64,000 nucleotides of DNA from Citrus sinensis (taxonomy: Eukaryota > Streptophyta > Magnoliopsida > Sapindales > Rutaceae): the NCBI RefSeq assembly GCF_022201045.2, contig NC_068557.1, positions 7,006,001 through 7,070,000 of the forward strand, read 5' to 3'. The translations under genes and the position numbers were made by a program. The notes under the pieces are model-generated. The model ran no database searches. It was not told where the DNA came from and saw only the letters and a program-made list of their open reading frames with translations. Positions 11,004-22,741 of the stretch are shown here, in pieces; the stretch's first letter is position 1; each line of letters begins with the position of its first letter.

Positions 11004-12180
11004 TGTTAGCCTATATGGCTATAAATATTGATTTTGAAGATAACAAACCACATGTATTTATTAAGTAAAGATTTATGAATTGTGCTTTTATAATAAGAAA
11101 ATGATGTTATGGAATTAAAGCATTTTGGACTAAAATGAAAGTAATTTCAAAATCTTTGATAGTGTTTTAAATTTCAGATTTGGACCTATTTGAAACTATT
11201 TAAATATTTTTGGGTCATTCTATAATTTCACAAAGTTTGGGCGAAATCATAATTTCAAAAAGTTTTGGGATTAACAAAGCATTACTTAGAAATTCTGAAA
11301 TTGGACTTATTTGTAAAGTTTCATAACGTTTGGGCCATACTATAGTTTTATAAAGTTTTGGGGTCAAACTAAAAATTTGAGAAATAATTTCACTGTAGCA
11401 GGTTACTGTAGCAGGTTACTATAGCATCCGGCTTACCGGATATAAAAATTGAAAAATCGGATATTGGGCAGAATGTATCTAGAACGAAAACGGCTTACCG
11501 GATTCCGAATCCGGCAAGCCGGTTAGGCAAAATTTAAAATTTTGCCTTAACGGTAACATAAATCCGGCTTACCGAATTCCATAAACGGCAAACCGGATAC
11601 ACCTGGAATGTGAGTAACGACTAGTTTTTGAGCTCAAATTATAAGAACTCAAATCCAACTCATTTTGAAGCTCTCCAACAAGCAAAAACAAAAAGCACAC
11701 GTGATATCTTAAGCTTACAACTTGCAAAACACAAAACATTGAATCATTCCTTGTTCTTCATTTTTTGAATATCTACTCATTGAGTGAGTTTCATTGTAAC
11801 TTTCATTTCTTCATTTCAATTGTTAGAGTTTGAGTGTGTGAGACACTTGAGTGAAGAGATTTGGAGATAATCTCTTTGTTGTAAAGGTTTATTGACACCT
11901 CGAAATCAATTGTAATCGGTTGAAGCCTCGGAAAGGCTTAGATAGTGAAATCCTCAAGTTTGGATTGCTTGGAGGCGTGGACGTAGGCAGGGATTGCCGA
12001 ACCACGTAAAAATTCGTGTGTTTGTTTCTTTTCTCCCTTACTCTTTAATTATTGTGTCTTTATTAAACTTATTGCTTTCAATTCTTATTAAGGCATTAGA
12101 TTGCTTGTTGTGTGGATTTGCTAGATTAATTTTTAAATTTCCAATTCACCCCCCCTTTTGGGTTGCACACTCATATTGCA
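11004..12180 (+). mobile_element. Solo LTR of a second copia-like retrotransposon
   Basis: This 1,177-base insertion begins TGTTAGCC, ends ATATTGCA, and has the 5-base target duplication CCATA at 10,999-11,003 and 12,181-12,185. It has no internal coding domain. Near its right end it carries a motif common in plant LTRs (GATTGCCGAACCACGTAAA). The RNase H coding frame (AAKEAIW) continues across the site once the insert and one target copy are ignored, so the insertion is secondary and later than the host element. Several CCGGCTTACCGGAT-type short repeats lie at 11,425-11,610. Confidence 0.93.
11425..11610. repeat. CCGGCTTACCGGAT short repeat cluster
   Basis: Within the solo LTR a motif of about 14 bases, near CGGCTTACCGGAT, recurs at least five times in both orientations (for example CCGGCTTACCGGAT, CGGCAAGCCGG and CGGCAAACCGGAT). 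Such inverted, GC-rich motifs can act as subterminal or regulatory repeats in LTRs. The role here is unknown. Confidence 0.6.
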
Positions 12181-13275
12181 CCATATAGCTTCTTTTGCAG
12201 CTTTGAATGCAGCCACATATTCAACTTCAGTTTTGGAGTTAGCGATACAAGATTGTTTCACACACTTCCAACTAATAGCTCCACTTCCCAATGTAAACAC
12301 ATAGCCGGAAGTTGATTTTCTGAAATCCCTATCTGACATAAAGTCAGAATCAGTATAACCCACTGGAATGAGTTCATCACTAGAATACACAAGCATATAA
12401 TTTTAAGTTCTTTTCAGATACTTCATTATATGCTTGACCGCAGTCCAGTGTTCAGGTCCAGCATTAGATTAATATCTACTAACCATCCCTACCGCAAAAC
12501 AGATGTCTGGCCTAGTGAAAAGCATGGCATATATGAGACTTCCCACAGCTTCTGCATAGGGAACTCGTCTCATTCTCTCTATCTTTTCAGATGTTTTAAA
12601 TGATTGATCCTTAGAGAATGTAATTCTATATCTGAATGGTAATAAACTAGTCTTGGAATTTTCCATGCTATATCTAGCCAATATCTTATCGATGTAGACC
12701 GCTTGAGACAAGGCTAAAGTTTTATTCTTCCGGTCTCGTAGTAACTTGATACCAAGAATATAACTTGCCTCTCCCAGGTCTTTCGTATAAAATTGTTTTG
12801 CAAACCAACTCTTTACTGTAGTCAATACTCCTATATCATTTCCAATTAGGAGAATATCGTCGACATAATGAATTAAGAAGACTACAAATTTTTCTTGAAT
12901 TTTCTTGTACACACATGGTTCATCAATGTTCTGAATGAATCCAAACGATTTAATCGCTTGATCAAATCTGATGTTCCATGACCGGGATGCTTGCTTCAAT
13001 CCATAAATGGATCTCTGCAACTTACATACCATGTGTTCTTGGCCTTTTTGTATAAATCTATCTGGTTGCTGCATGTAGATATTTTCTTCAAGATGCCCGT
13101 TAAGAAAGGCAGTCTTGACATCTATTTGCCAAATTTCATAATCTAGCACTGCAGTAATGGAGAGCAGAATCCTAATAGATTTAAGCATAGCAACCGCAAA
13201 AAATGTTTCATCATAATCGATTCCCTCTATCTGAGTAAACCCTTTGGCTACTAATCTTGCTTTAAATGTTTCCAT

Positions 13276-14925
13276 CCTTTCGTCTACTCCTCTTTTTCTC
13301 TTGTAGATTCACTTGCACTTTATAGGTTTTACCCCATTTGGTGCCTCTACAAGTTCTCAGACTTTATTGAAATACATAGATTCCATTTCTTGATTCATGA
13401 CCTTTTTACAAAATTCAACATCTCTGTTTATTATAGCTTCGTTGTAACTAGTGGGATCTTATACATGTTCAACTGAGATCGTAGTATAGGTTTCTTTCAA
13501 TAACATGTATCTCGCAGGCAACCTAGTTACCCTCCCACTACGACGAGGTTCTAAAAGTGATGGTTGTTCAAGGATAATCTTGTGCTGATCAGCTGGTTGT
13601 TGTTCTTCCTGTTCTATGACAGGTGTTGAAAGCTGAGCATCAACTTGATCTCTTTTATTTCTCTAGTTTTACCTTACTCTTAGGTTATAAGTCATTATAG
13701 AGTCTTCCTCAAAGAAAGTAAAGAATATGTCTATAAATACATTTCTATCTTGAGGACTATAATTCAGACTTTCCCTTATTCCTTTAAGACACCTAAAACA
13801 TGCAAGCTTCTGAACACGAATCCATCTTCTCTACCTCTGATTCTAGTAGAAATACTAGTAAACTCCAAATATGAATGTGTCTCAAATCATGTTTGTGACT
13901 TTTTCATAATTTCTTAGAGTAGTAGACACTGAGATAGATGAAACTAAGTTCAATAAACTTTGCAGTTTTAAATACTAGTATCTGGAATTGAAAAAGTAAA
14001 TGATAAACCACTTAGTATATATCTTGTCTTATCCAAAAGAATATTGTTTCTCCATTTAATTACACTATTGTATCATAGTGTTCATTATATGAGGGAGTTT
14101 ATCCCATTTGGCAACCAAATTGAGCTTAAATTCTCCATAGAGATAGTCTTTGTTTCGATCATATCGAAATCCTTTTATGTTCATGTCTAATTGCTTCTGT
14201 CTTATCCACGTACTCTTTTGAATTTCAAAAGCAATGGAATCATGACGCATTTCGACAAACATAAATAAAATGAATATTCATCAACAAGATTGATAAAATA
14301 CTCACAACCTTTCATGACATGTAAACTGATTAGTTCGTATACATTTGTATGCGCTAAATCATCCAATACAATATTATGGTTTTAGCTTTAAACGAACAAC
14401 CTTGTCATATTACTTTTCTAAATAAGATTTATAGAGTTACAATGATCAATCTTAATAGACCAACAAGTCTATCATTAATCAATTTCTTAAAATCTTATTA
14501 TAGTTTATATGACTTAAGCATAAATATCAGAGGTGATTTTGGCTTGAAGAAACATTTCTTTTCTTAGATAAATGCATATACTCTTTATCATTATATCTTG
14601 CTTTGAATAGATCAATGGACTTATATGATATAAATTGTCTTTATAAATAACCAAAATAAGTAATAAACAGAGGATAAAAAATAACAGTGTACTCATGTTT
14701 ATTAAAACAAGTCACCGAAATTAAATTCCTCTAATATTTGGAAAAATAAAGACAAATATCAAAACTTTAAGTCTTGTGAAATTGATCTAGTCTTTCAATT
14801 GATATAAACTAGCATGCCCTCAACTGTTGTTTGAAGTTTTCTTCACTTAATCTTTTGGTTTCCTGAAAACCAAATAAATGAATTACAAATAAGATTAATT
14901 ATCTCAGAATTCATTATTGTAGGAA
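13276..14925 (-). pseudogene. Degenerate copia protease-integrase region
   Basis: Fragments in all three minus-strand frames resemble copia integrase. Near 14,275-14,320 is a GCEYFINLVDEYSF-like integrase-core segment. Near 14,100-14,215 is a KQLDMNIKG...YLYGEF stretch that corresponds to the family's RSDRGGEY region with key acidic residues changed. At 13,400-13,790 are the hinge-like SLNYSPQDRNVF and the PRRSGRV linker before reverse transcriptase. Many stops and a shortened length (1.65 kb where about 2 kb is expected) show strong decay. Confidence 0.65.
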
Positions 14926-15750
14926 TTAATAGAAATCTGAACTAATTAGGAAGCTTAAAGATTTCCTATACCTGATTTTAATAATCTTAGGACAATCTTT
15001 CTTCCAATGACCCTTCTGTCCACATTTGTAACACTTGCCTTTTGGCTTGCCACTTCTTTTAGTGGACAGTTTGCCGATCCCAACTCTTGCTTGCTCATTC
15101 TTATCTTTTGACTTAAGCCCTGAAGAGAATCCTTTTTCAGGAAGTTTTCTGCTATGATAAAATTCTTTTATAGCATGTAGTTCGTACATTAATTCAGTTA
15201 AGGTCATATCTTTATTGTTTAAGATATAGCTGACCTTAAACTCTTTGAATGTATCAGGTAAAGATTCAATCACCATGTTAATCTTTGATTTATCATTGAT
15301 GTGAACAACATGAATCTCTACCTCATTCAAATAGTCCATCATTTTGAGGATATGGTCACGAACTCTTGTGCTCTCTTCCATCTTAGTATCTGTAATACGT
15401 TTTAATGCTGCTTCTCTGGCAAAATGGGTATTTTGCCCAAACATCTGATGAAGACTAGCCATTATTTCAGTGGCAGTTTCCATGCTCCGATGTTTCTTAT
15501 GCAGTTCCACAGAAATCGAAGCCAATATATAGTGCTTAGCCATTTTGTTAGCTTCGCACCATTTCTCATAAGGCTCCCTCTGATTTCTATAATCGTATAA
15601 CGTTGGTTCTAGAGGGCATGGCTGAGTCAACACATGTTTGCAGCCTTTAGCAGTGAGAATATTAAATAGATTGCGTTTCTAATCTAAATAATTTTCACCA
15701 GTGAGTTCATTTTTAACAAGGATAATTAATATTGGGTTGATGGAAGACAT
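14926..15750 (-). pseudogene. Copia gag with zinc knuckle, one early stop
   Basis: The frame starts with ATG at 15,750 (MSSINPILIILVKNEL...), meets a TAG at 15,679-15,681 where copia gag usually has a Trp codon (NYLxW-like context), and is then open to 14,926. It contains the capsid region of the Retrotran_gag/UBN2 type (YDYRNQREPYEKWCEANK through TLTELMYELHAI) and the CCHC zinc knuckle CYKCGQKGHWKKDC. The protein would pack element RNA. The nonsense change makes it non-functional as read. Confidence 0.88.
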
Positions 15751-16256
15751 TTTCTGAAAAATAAAACATCCATGCATAAATAATTTGAAATAATATTCAC
15801 AATAAATGACAAAAATACATAAAACCATAAATGCATTTTAATTTATTGTAATAATAATCTAGTTCTGCTTTGACAAGCTATCCGTTGGGGAAGTCATGTC
15901 TATACTTACTAGACCCAATTATCCATTGGATTATTTACTTTCATGTAGAGACATGATAAATAATTATCGTTATCCTTTTTTGGCCTAAATTTGTTAACAG
16001 AGCTTCGTTAGGAAGCTTAATAATAAATTTTAGTTGAGTGTATAGCCATTGTTTCAATCTACGTATTTTTCATATCAATAGTCACCATTGAGGTGACCAA
16101 TCGATTGAAAAATATTTCAATTTTACCTTTAAAGAAGTTTATCAAATAAAATATCTAATATATATACCCTCCGAAGGGAGCATCACCGTATCATGAAATC
16201 GAGGTATATATATAATTTTATTATTGAACTAACAATGGAGCCCGTGGGAAAATTAT

Positions 16257-16420
16257 CTTGAATTTTCCCTCTCCCACTCAATATTTTAAAATTGGTTTTT
16301 CCTTTTAAAACATACATATTATTAATTGCATGCTTCCTCTTGAATTTTCCCTCTCCCACTCAATATTTTAAAATTGGTTTTTCCTTTTAAAACATACATA
16401 TTATTAATTGCATGCTTCCT
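16257..16420. repeat. 82-bp tandem duplication
   Basis: The unit beginning CTTGAATTTTCCCTCTCCCA occurs twice in direct tandem with a period of 82 bases and almost no differences. It is a recent local duplication in the untranslated leader of the copia element, between gag and the 5' LTR. Confidence 0.9.
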
Positions 16421-17585
16421 ATAATATTATCTAGATGATATCCAATATTATTAAGCATACGTAAATTTCAAACAATATAATGAAATTCATTATTAATGAA
16501 TGACATGTATCATTATGCATAGAGTGGCACTACATATTCTATATGACATGTTATCATGGCATGTTATCATCCAAAACATAACATATAGAAAAATAATTAA
16601 ATAATCTTAATTCATGGCTTTCCTAATAATGAAAAATACATTAACTCTAAGCCTAATCTCCATTAGGCTTCTTGTCAATGTCCATATTCTATAAGCTTGT
16701 TTTTGTTAATGAACTAGGGGAAATTGGGCTTTTAAATTTACAATTGGTTCAATTTTAATTTTGAAAGGAAATAAATAAATAATTAAATTTTTTTATTAAA
16801 ATAAAACTTTTGGACCAAAAATAAATTTAATGATTTAATTTTGTCTATGCATTTTAATCCATTAAGCCCAATTGAAATTGGACCTAAAACTAGGATTCGT
16901 TAAACCCAAAACTCTTTTTGGATTTAAATACAAAAAATTAAAAACATTTTTGCCCAAATGAAATATTATAGAACCATAGGGACCTCCATGATAAAAACCA
17001 TGAAACCCTAAATTCATATTTTTCTTCCTCTCTTCCCTAGCTGCCATCTCCAAAAACCTCCGCCACTGTTCAGACGCCAGCCGACCTCCGACGCCGAACC
17101 ACCCGCAGCCGCATCGCTGGAAACGCACTAAACTCGCACGCACAACTTGCTACTCGTGCTGCTGGCCGCGCGCGCTGCGCGCACAAGCCACGCTTCCCGC
17201 GTGCACTAGCTGCTGCGCCCTGCTGCTGTGCGCGTGCTTGCGTTGTTGGTTGGTGGCCGCCGCTAAAAAATCCAGCCATCGTTTCTTTCAGCTCGTTTTC
17301 CAATGATGATTCTTCAGTGATTGACAAATTTTCAACGCAAATTTTGGCTTACAAAATTTCATTTACATTAAAATAAATCAAGAGGGAAACATGGTGATAA
17401 TAAACCACCCTTCTTGTTACAGATCCAAATGAAAAATACAGCATCTAACCATGAATTAAGACAAACCATAAACATGTTTTATTCATATATTAAACAAATA
17501 ATATATATCTGAATAAATTGTGCCACTCTAATACATAAATATCAAGATTAATTTCATACGAAATTCTTATATATTAATATGAGAT

Positions 17586-17600
17586 GTCTCTGATACCAAT
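17586..17600 (-). other. Copia primer-binding site
   Basis: On the minus strand, immediately inside the 5' LTR, the sequence reads ATTGGTATCAGAGAC. This matches the 3' end of initiator tRNA-Met used to prime minus-strand DNA synthesis in most plant copia elements. It fixes element orientation. Confidence 0.9.
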
Positions 17601-19218
17601 TGTTGGGAAAAATAGGTTTTTAAATTTTTATAAAACCTTTTAAGATCGTTCTCATATAATATATAAGAATTTGTATTCAAGAAATCGTACCTTGAAAATC
17701 TGATTTGCCTTTTTTCCGTTGAAGTGATTTAGGCTCCTAGGTCACGATCCGCCACTACCACTCCTGTTAGATCAAGATCCGTCACCACCACGCTTGTTAG
17801 ATCACGATCCGTCACCACCACGCTTGTTAGATCACGATCCGTCACCACCACGCTTGTTAGATCACGAACTGTCACCAATGATCTTCCAGGTTATGACTCA
17901 GGTTCGATCTGCACTTGACGTGTGGGCGCTTTTATCACTACCAAAGCAACTAGCACGAGAAAGTTTTTCTCTCAACAATAGAGAGAAAAATCTTTTTCTC
18001 TGATCTGTATAAAGTGGCTCCTCCTTTTTTCTTTAGAGAAAATAAGCTTTTTATATCTCCCTTTAGTGAAAACTATAGGCTCCAAATAATGGGCCAAAAT
18101 AAAACTCACGTTACTTTTTTTTCTATAAGGGACCCACCATGTAAAATAACATAAGGCCCCTTACACATAAGCTAATTAAATGGAGCCTCCCATTAAATGA
18201 TATATTTGGGTTTTTGACCCAAATAACTAGTTATCTTGCTTATTAGTCCAGTAGTGGTGCAATCAATTAAATGAGCTAACCCGGGGATCGTTTGGGAACA
18301 TACAATAGTAGCTATAACAATTAGGCTTGTATATAAACTAGCCTAATTATTTAATTCCAAATCTACTCCACTAAAAGATTGGAATTGACCTCCATAATTA
18401 TATGCTCGAATAATAATTCGTCCCAAGCCACATTGATTTCTTTACTGCACAATCTTGTGTACCACATCATTAATTAAATCGATATCTCAACTGTCCAGTC
18501 AATTTAATTACATCTTGTTCCTTGATACTTACTGGTTTTCTCTAATGATCATTTTCAACATACTGAATATGTTGACACACTCTGGCCAGAGAATTCTATG
18601 ATCAAGTGCGAAAAATCAAGAGATGTGTTGTACAAATTCTATATTGTTAATTCATAACTCCAATACTCATAATTGCTCTCACCAAGATACCGGGTAATCT
18701 TGACCATAAGTATGTGTCGTGCCCATTGGTAACTCAAATGAAATAATAATTACAATCATGAAATCATAACTAACTCAAGATTAAGATTACAGTAAAATCA
18801 ATGCCTATGAGATTTAATAAGTCCGACAGAGATTTAATAAGTCCGACAGTCATTTCAACGTTAATTAAATCTCATATGTGATCCTGTTCAATGTAGTCGT
18901 ACTACATCAATAAATTCATACATGATTAAGACAAATCATTCAATGAATTTATTACAGTCTATACCTAAATAAAGTACCAACTTTATTTATCAACTGCGAA
19001 CTAAATTTATTTAATCATAAGATAACTTGTATTTATGTCTTCTGTAAATCCACATGGTGATCACATAAATACATATAATATGATTAAATGGACTTTAATA
19101 AAATATTAATGCAATTAAGATATTTGAATAAAATACCTCATTTATTTTATTAATCAGAAAAATTATTTATTACAATTAAATAAACACATACACTTTTAAA
19201 GAGCATATTTTCCCAACA
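17601..19218 (-). repeat. 5' LTR of the copia element, with internal 30-bp repeats
   Basis: This is the 1,618-base LTR paired with 9,150-10,684. It is about 80 bases longer, mainly because a 30-base unit (TTAGATCACGATCCGTCACC...) is present in extra tandem copies at about 17,767-17,872, and a 21-base GAGATTTAATAAGTCCGACA unit is doubled at about 18,810-18,850. The tandem array lies in a region that could influence LTR promoter activity, but that is not shown. Confidence 0.93.
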
Positions 19219-19497
19219 GAAATTTCACCATTGAAAATTTCTTCTGCAAATTCGACGTTGGCCTTAAATTATTTTTTTCTCTACAGTACAATTTGTTTGC
19301 AATAACGGTCTTGTGTACCACCTTATGGACTAGAGTCTTGTATTCTTGTACAAACAACACAAATCATAATCTCATGAGCCCGTAAATCCAATAGACGTAG
19401 TGCAGCGTAAAGAAGATTTGTTGCATCCCACAAACCACAAACTGTTTAGCTAAAGCTACAACAAGTACAATAAAAAGGACTGAAAATTATGAACGAG

Positions 19498-19641
19498 TTA
19501 ATCAAGCATGTCAATCTGAGAGGCAACGTCCAGAACCACCCAATCAAATCCCTCAAGCAACCCCTCGCCTGTGTAGGCACTAAAACCCATAATATCCCAG
19601 TCTCGTGTTATATCCACAGCTTCCAAGTTCAGCATTTGTGG
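19498..19641 (-). pseudogene. C-terminal fragment of an ARL2/TTN5-like small GTPase
   Basis: Read on the minus strand, about 45 codons end at the TAA at 19,498 and encode NLEAVDITRDWDIMGFSAYT followed by GEGLLEGFDW and a tail ending QIDMLD. This matches the C-terminus of ARL2/TITAN5-type ADP-ribosylation-factor-like GTPases (SAYTGEGLLEGFDW is characteristic), which act in tubulin folding and vesicle transport. The nucleotide-binding G1-G4 motifs are absent, and copy B of the duplication starts only about 200 bases away. It is therefore either a gene remnant or the last exon of a gene cut by the duplication. Confidence 0.7.
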
Positions 19642-20331
19642 AAGTGTAGTTCAGACAGATTAGAACCAAAAAGGTTTTAAATTGTTCCAAATCCAACATA
19701 CAGATATTTTGAATAGAAATTGGAAAAGAAAACGAAAAGACGATCATATCAATTGGATGATTGTTTTTATGAGAGTTCATAAACATCTAATATCATCCAA
19801 CCCACGAATGCTTTCAAATTTGTGAAATAGTGTTTGGTCAACCTCGTTTTTTATTTATTATCTAAATTCAATGGCAATGTAGTGTGTTTTTCTCAGTTAC
19901 AATTTTTTGACATCCTAGATGAAATCGAATATTAAAAATTTTCTAGAGACCTAATTATGTACGTAGGACATAGAGTATATATAGGAGGGACCAAATTATC
20001 ATTCACATACCTGCTAAAACATATAAAGAGTACAGAATTCTTTCTTTTTATTTATTTCACAAAATTTCCATTTCTTTAGCACACTCGCAATTATTACAAC
20101 GTGGGTTCTTATTTTGTAACTAATATATTAGGTAAGTTACAACCCACAGGAGAATCCAAGCAAAATAAAGCTTATTACAACAATACATAAATAAGCATTT
20201 GATATTCACTTAAAAGATATAATGATAGGTAATGTCTAATTTAAACTTTTTTGGATTCAAATTTAGATGGCCTTCTAAATAAAATTGCTTTGAAACTACT
20301 AGGCCTGGCTCTAGGGCCGAGAAACAAATTA

Positions 20332-21574
20332 TTAAGGATAAACCTCAATAAGAGATCTTAAACCTAAAATGGAGGCAATTTTATAGTCACTAAAACCAGC
20401 ATCGGCAAAAAGTTTGGCCCATTCTTTCTCATCTCGTTCTGTTCCGTTGGTCAAGACCATCATCAACATATCAAAAAATAGTTGCGTTTCAATAGACTCA
20501 TCATCCCCTTTTTTTATTCTCTCTTATCATGTCAATTATAATCACCTTCCCTTTCTTATCATAGCTCGAAATGCTTCCTTACATTTTTTAAGAATCTTCA
20601 CGCATTCTTCACCATCCCAGTCATGCAATATCCACTAATTGTCATCACCAATATTATTAGAATTTAAAATATTTGAAGATTCCGAATGGAAAATTAAATG
20701 AGTATATGGTGTACATAAGTAATTCGAGATCCTTCTAGTTTATATATTAATTTTATGCTCAAGAAACCACTTTAGTTAAACTATAAAAATTAATACGCGT
20801 ACCTTGAGTAGAACAGCATCAGCTGGGGGAATGGCCTCAAACATGTCCCCTCCAACATATTTGAGATTGGCCAAATCGCTTTCGAGGCCATTAACCACAT
20901 GCGGCAGATCAAAATCAGTGCACTCCAAATTTGGAAGCCTTGGCCGCAGTTACAATGCCCCCACCCACATCCACTAACGAATTCAAACCTTCGAACACAT
21001 CTTTACACTTATGTATTACCACTCTTGTTGCCAACCGCGCATCACTTGCCATGGCTTCATTGAAGAAATTGTTAATCTTTGGCTCGTCCCCAGCATAATC
21101 CCAAAAACTCTTCCCATGTAACGTATCAAACGGCGTAGGATCGTCGTTTTGAAACGAAGTGCTCAGTTTCAGCCACGGTGATAGCAAAATAGGATCTAGC
21201 ATGGCTTGCAAGAAAGGTGTCACGCTTAAGGGGTTGTCTTTTAGGAGAAGTTTAGAAGCATTCTTGAGAACATAACCTTGTTCTTCGTCATTGTTATTTC
21301 GGCTGCTATTTAGCGTTTGCTGTGCAAAGAAGCCTGAGTGGATCAGAATGCGCATCAAGCGATACACACATCGGGTTTTTGATGGGTTTATTGTTAGGGC
21401 ACTAACAAGCTCGTTGAGGGTCATGGGTTTGCCATGTTTGTTGATAATATCTGGTATTCCTAATTCAACAGCGCATTTAAGTGACATGGAGTTTATGAAA
21501 TTGAAAATGTGATTCCAAACATGAGCTTGAGCTTCAAGTAGCTCAGTATCATGCTCTCCATCGATCAAATTCAT
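20332..21574 (-). pseudogene. O-methyltransferase pseudogene, copy B
   Basis: Same two-exon layout as copy A: exon 1 at 20,803-21,574 and exon 2 at 20,332-20,634. Exon 1 is 772 bases against 786 in A and C. A 14-base deletion at about 20,930-20,940, just after the glycine-rich SAM motif, shifts the frame (the protein ends ...KASKFGVH). Exon 2 has one extra C near 20,510 and a lost base near 20,570. The N-terminal 220 residues are otherwise nearly identical to copy A, so the damage is recent. Promoter and splice sites remain, so a non-coding or truncated transcript is possible. Confidence 0.9.
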
Positions 21575-21632
21575 CTTTATTAGGCTGAGGAGGGTTAATT
21601 GATATTTGATGCAAATCAATGAGTTTGAGCTC

Positions 21633-21642
21633 TATATATAAT
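21633..21642 (-). promoter_or_regulatory. TATA box before pseudogene B
   Basis: This is the same ATTATATATA block as in copies A and C, about 60 bases upstream of the former ATG. It is kept despite loss of the coding frame. Confidence 0.5.
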
Positions 21643-22210
21643 AGCGAAAGAGTCATATGTAATATTAGACCCCATTTGGTGTTAAAAGTGTTGTTGTTTT
21701 TAATTTAAGCTCAATGGAAAAAAAAATTATAATTGTTAAATAAAAGTTGATGGTGTAAGATAAATATCATTGCTAAATAATAATTTTAACAAAAGTAATA
21801 TAGATGTATAGGTTTTCCATCACACAAGTGTCGAGAAAATTAACTTAGTTTTCAAACTACAACAACAAATGTTTACCAAATACTTTAAAGATGCAGTACT
21901 AAATTATAACCACGCGCCTAACTATAATACCAAACAAACACATAATATGTGTACACAATAATTTTCTGTCATGGCATCCAAAAAAAAAGTGTTGGAGTAA
22001 AAAACGTTTCTCTAAATGCATCTAATTGTTAACTAATTAATAATTTGCTAAGGGTTAAATTCAAAGAAAAAGATAGGGATCATAGAGTTTGAGACAAAAA
22101 TTATTATGAAAAATTAATTTTTTTATTACCACATGATTCATGACGTTGATGAGATAATTATTGCAAGATACGGCTCAATTATACGCAATCAGATTTGCTA
22201 AATCTTCTTA

Positions 22211-22342
22211 ACCACTAGGCTCCTAGTGGTTAGAACCCAAGCTTCACAATTGTGAAATCATGGATTTGAGCCTCCACAACCCATTGTGGAGGTTAATTTC
22301 TTTTCTCAATTTGAGTAAAGACAGTTTTTTCCCTTTCGAAAT
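22211..22342 (+). mobile_element. 5' part of the SINE shared with copy A
   Basis: It matches 5,548-5,680 of copy A. The rest of the SINE and about 180 bases of flank are missing, with a junction at about 22,342 that jumps to the A position near 6,053. The shared insertion point shows that the SINE was present before A and B split. Confidence 0.85.
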
Positions 22343-22741
22343 ATCATCTTAACTATAAATGCTTTCGCAATTAGGTTACAAAGAGAATCACGTGAAGTGA
22401 AGTAATATTGAGTGTTTCGTTAATTAAAAATATGAACTGATACCAAATCTGAAGTGCTGTAACTTAAGTTACAACTGCAGTAAAAAAAAATTATAACTAT
22501 GAAATAAAAATTAATATTATATAAATATAATTTTGATAAAATTAAGGAATATATAATAGATTTTTCATTATACATGTATAACATTAAATCAATTTACCTT
22601 CCAAGTACAACAGGTAGTGTTTATCAAAAACACATTAGTGGTATAATTTTTAAGTTATAGCCGTCCAATCTCAACTCTAAACATGCCTTAAATAAACCAT
22701 CTCTGTAATTGTAATCTTGCTGATTTTGAGGTGATATTAAA

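Larger units (their letters stand above)
10685..13275 (-). pseudogene. Copia reverse transcriptase and RNase H, interrupted
   Basis: The minus-strand open stretch 12,469-13,275 encodes a copia reverse transcriptase: ARLVAKGFTQIEGIDYDETF near the start, the IDVKTAFLNG motif, SIYGLKQASRSW and the catalytic YVDD. After stops, 12,186-12,396 continues into RNase H (YTDSDFMSD, then KTEVEYVAA). The RNase H is cut by the solo LTR at 11,004-12,180; its remaining end resumes at about 11,003 and continues to 10,690. One stop follows the RPDICFAVG segment and another follows KYLKRT. The gene is dead. Confidence 0.9.
9150..19218 (-). mobile_element. Ty1/copia LTR retrotransposon, degenerate, with nested solo LTR
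   Basis: This is a complete but mutated copia element on the minus strand. The LTRs are at 17,601-19,218 (5') and 9,150-10,684 (3'), with TG..CA ends and a CCCAACA terminus. The 5-base target duplication GAAAT is at 9,145-9,149 and 19,219-19,223. The primer-binding site just inside the 5' LTR reads TTGGTATCAGAG on the minus strand, the standard match to initiator tRNA-Met. The order gag, integrase remnant, reverse transcriptase, RNase H is that of copia. Stops interrupt gag and the pol region, so it cannot be autonomous. It landed just downstream of the L6 gene. Confidence 0.95.
19857..22741. repeat. Segmental duplication copy B
   Basis: About 2.9 kb align to copy A 3,170-6,480 at high identity. 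The left edge lies near TATCTAAATTCAATGG and the right edge near GAGGTGATATTAAAT. Inside are the O-methyltransferase pseudogene, its promoter and the 5' part of the SINE found at 5,548. Relative to A it lacks A 5,677-6,052. Confidence 0.88.

Noticed and set aside
16862..17327. Two overlapping small minus-strand frames near the 5' LTR
   Set aside because: GC-rich leader sequence of the copia element with low-complexity coding and no known domain; not evidence of a gene.
17794..18003. Protein with repeated LLDHDPSPPR units
   Set aside because: This open frame is on the strand opposite to the element and is just the 30-base tandem repeat of the 5' LTR.
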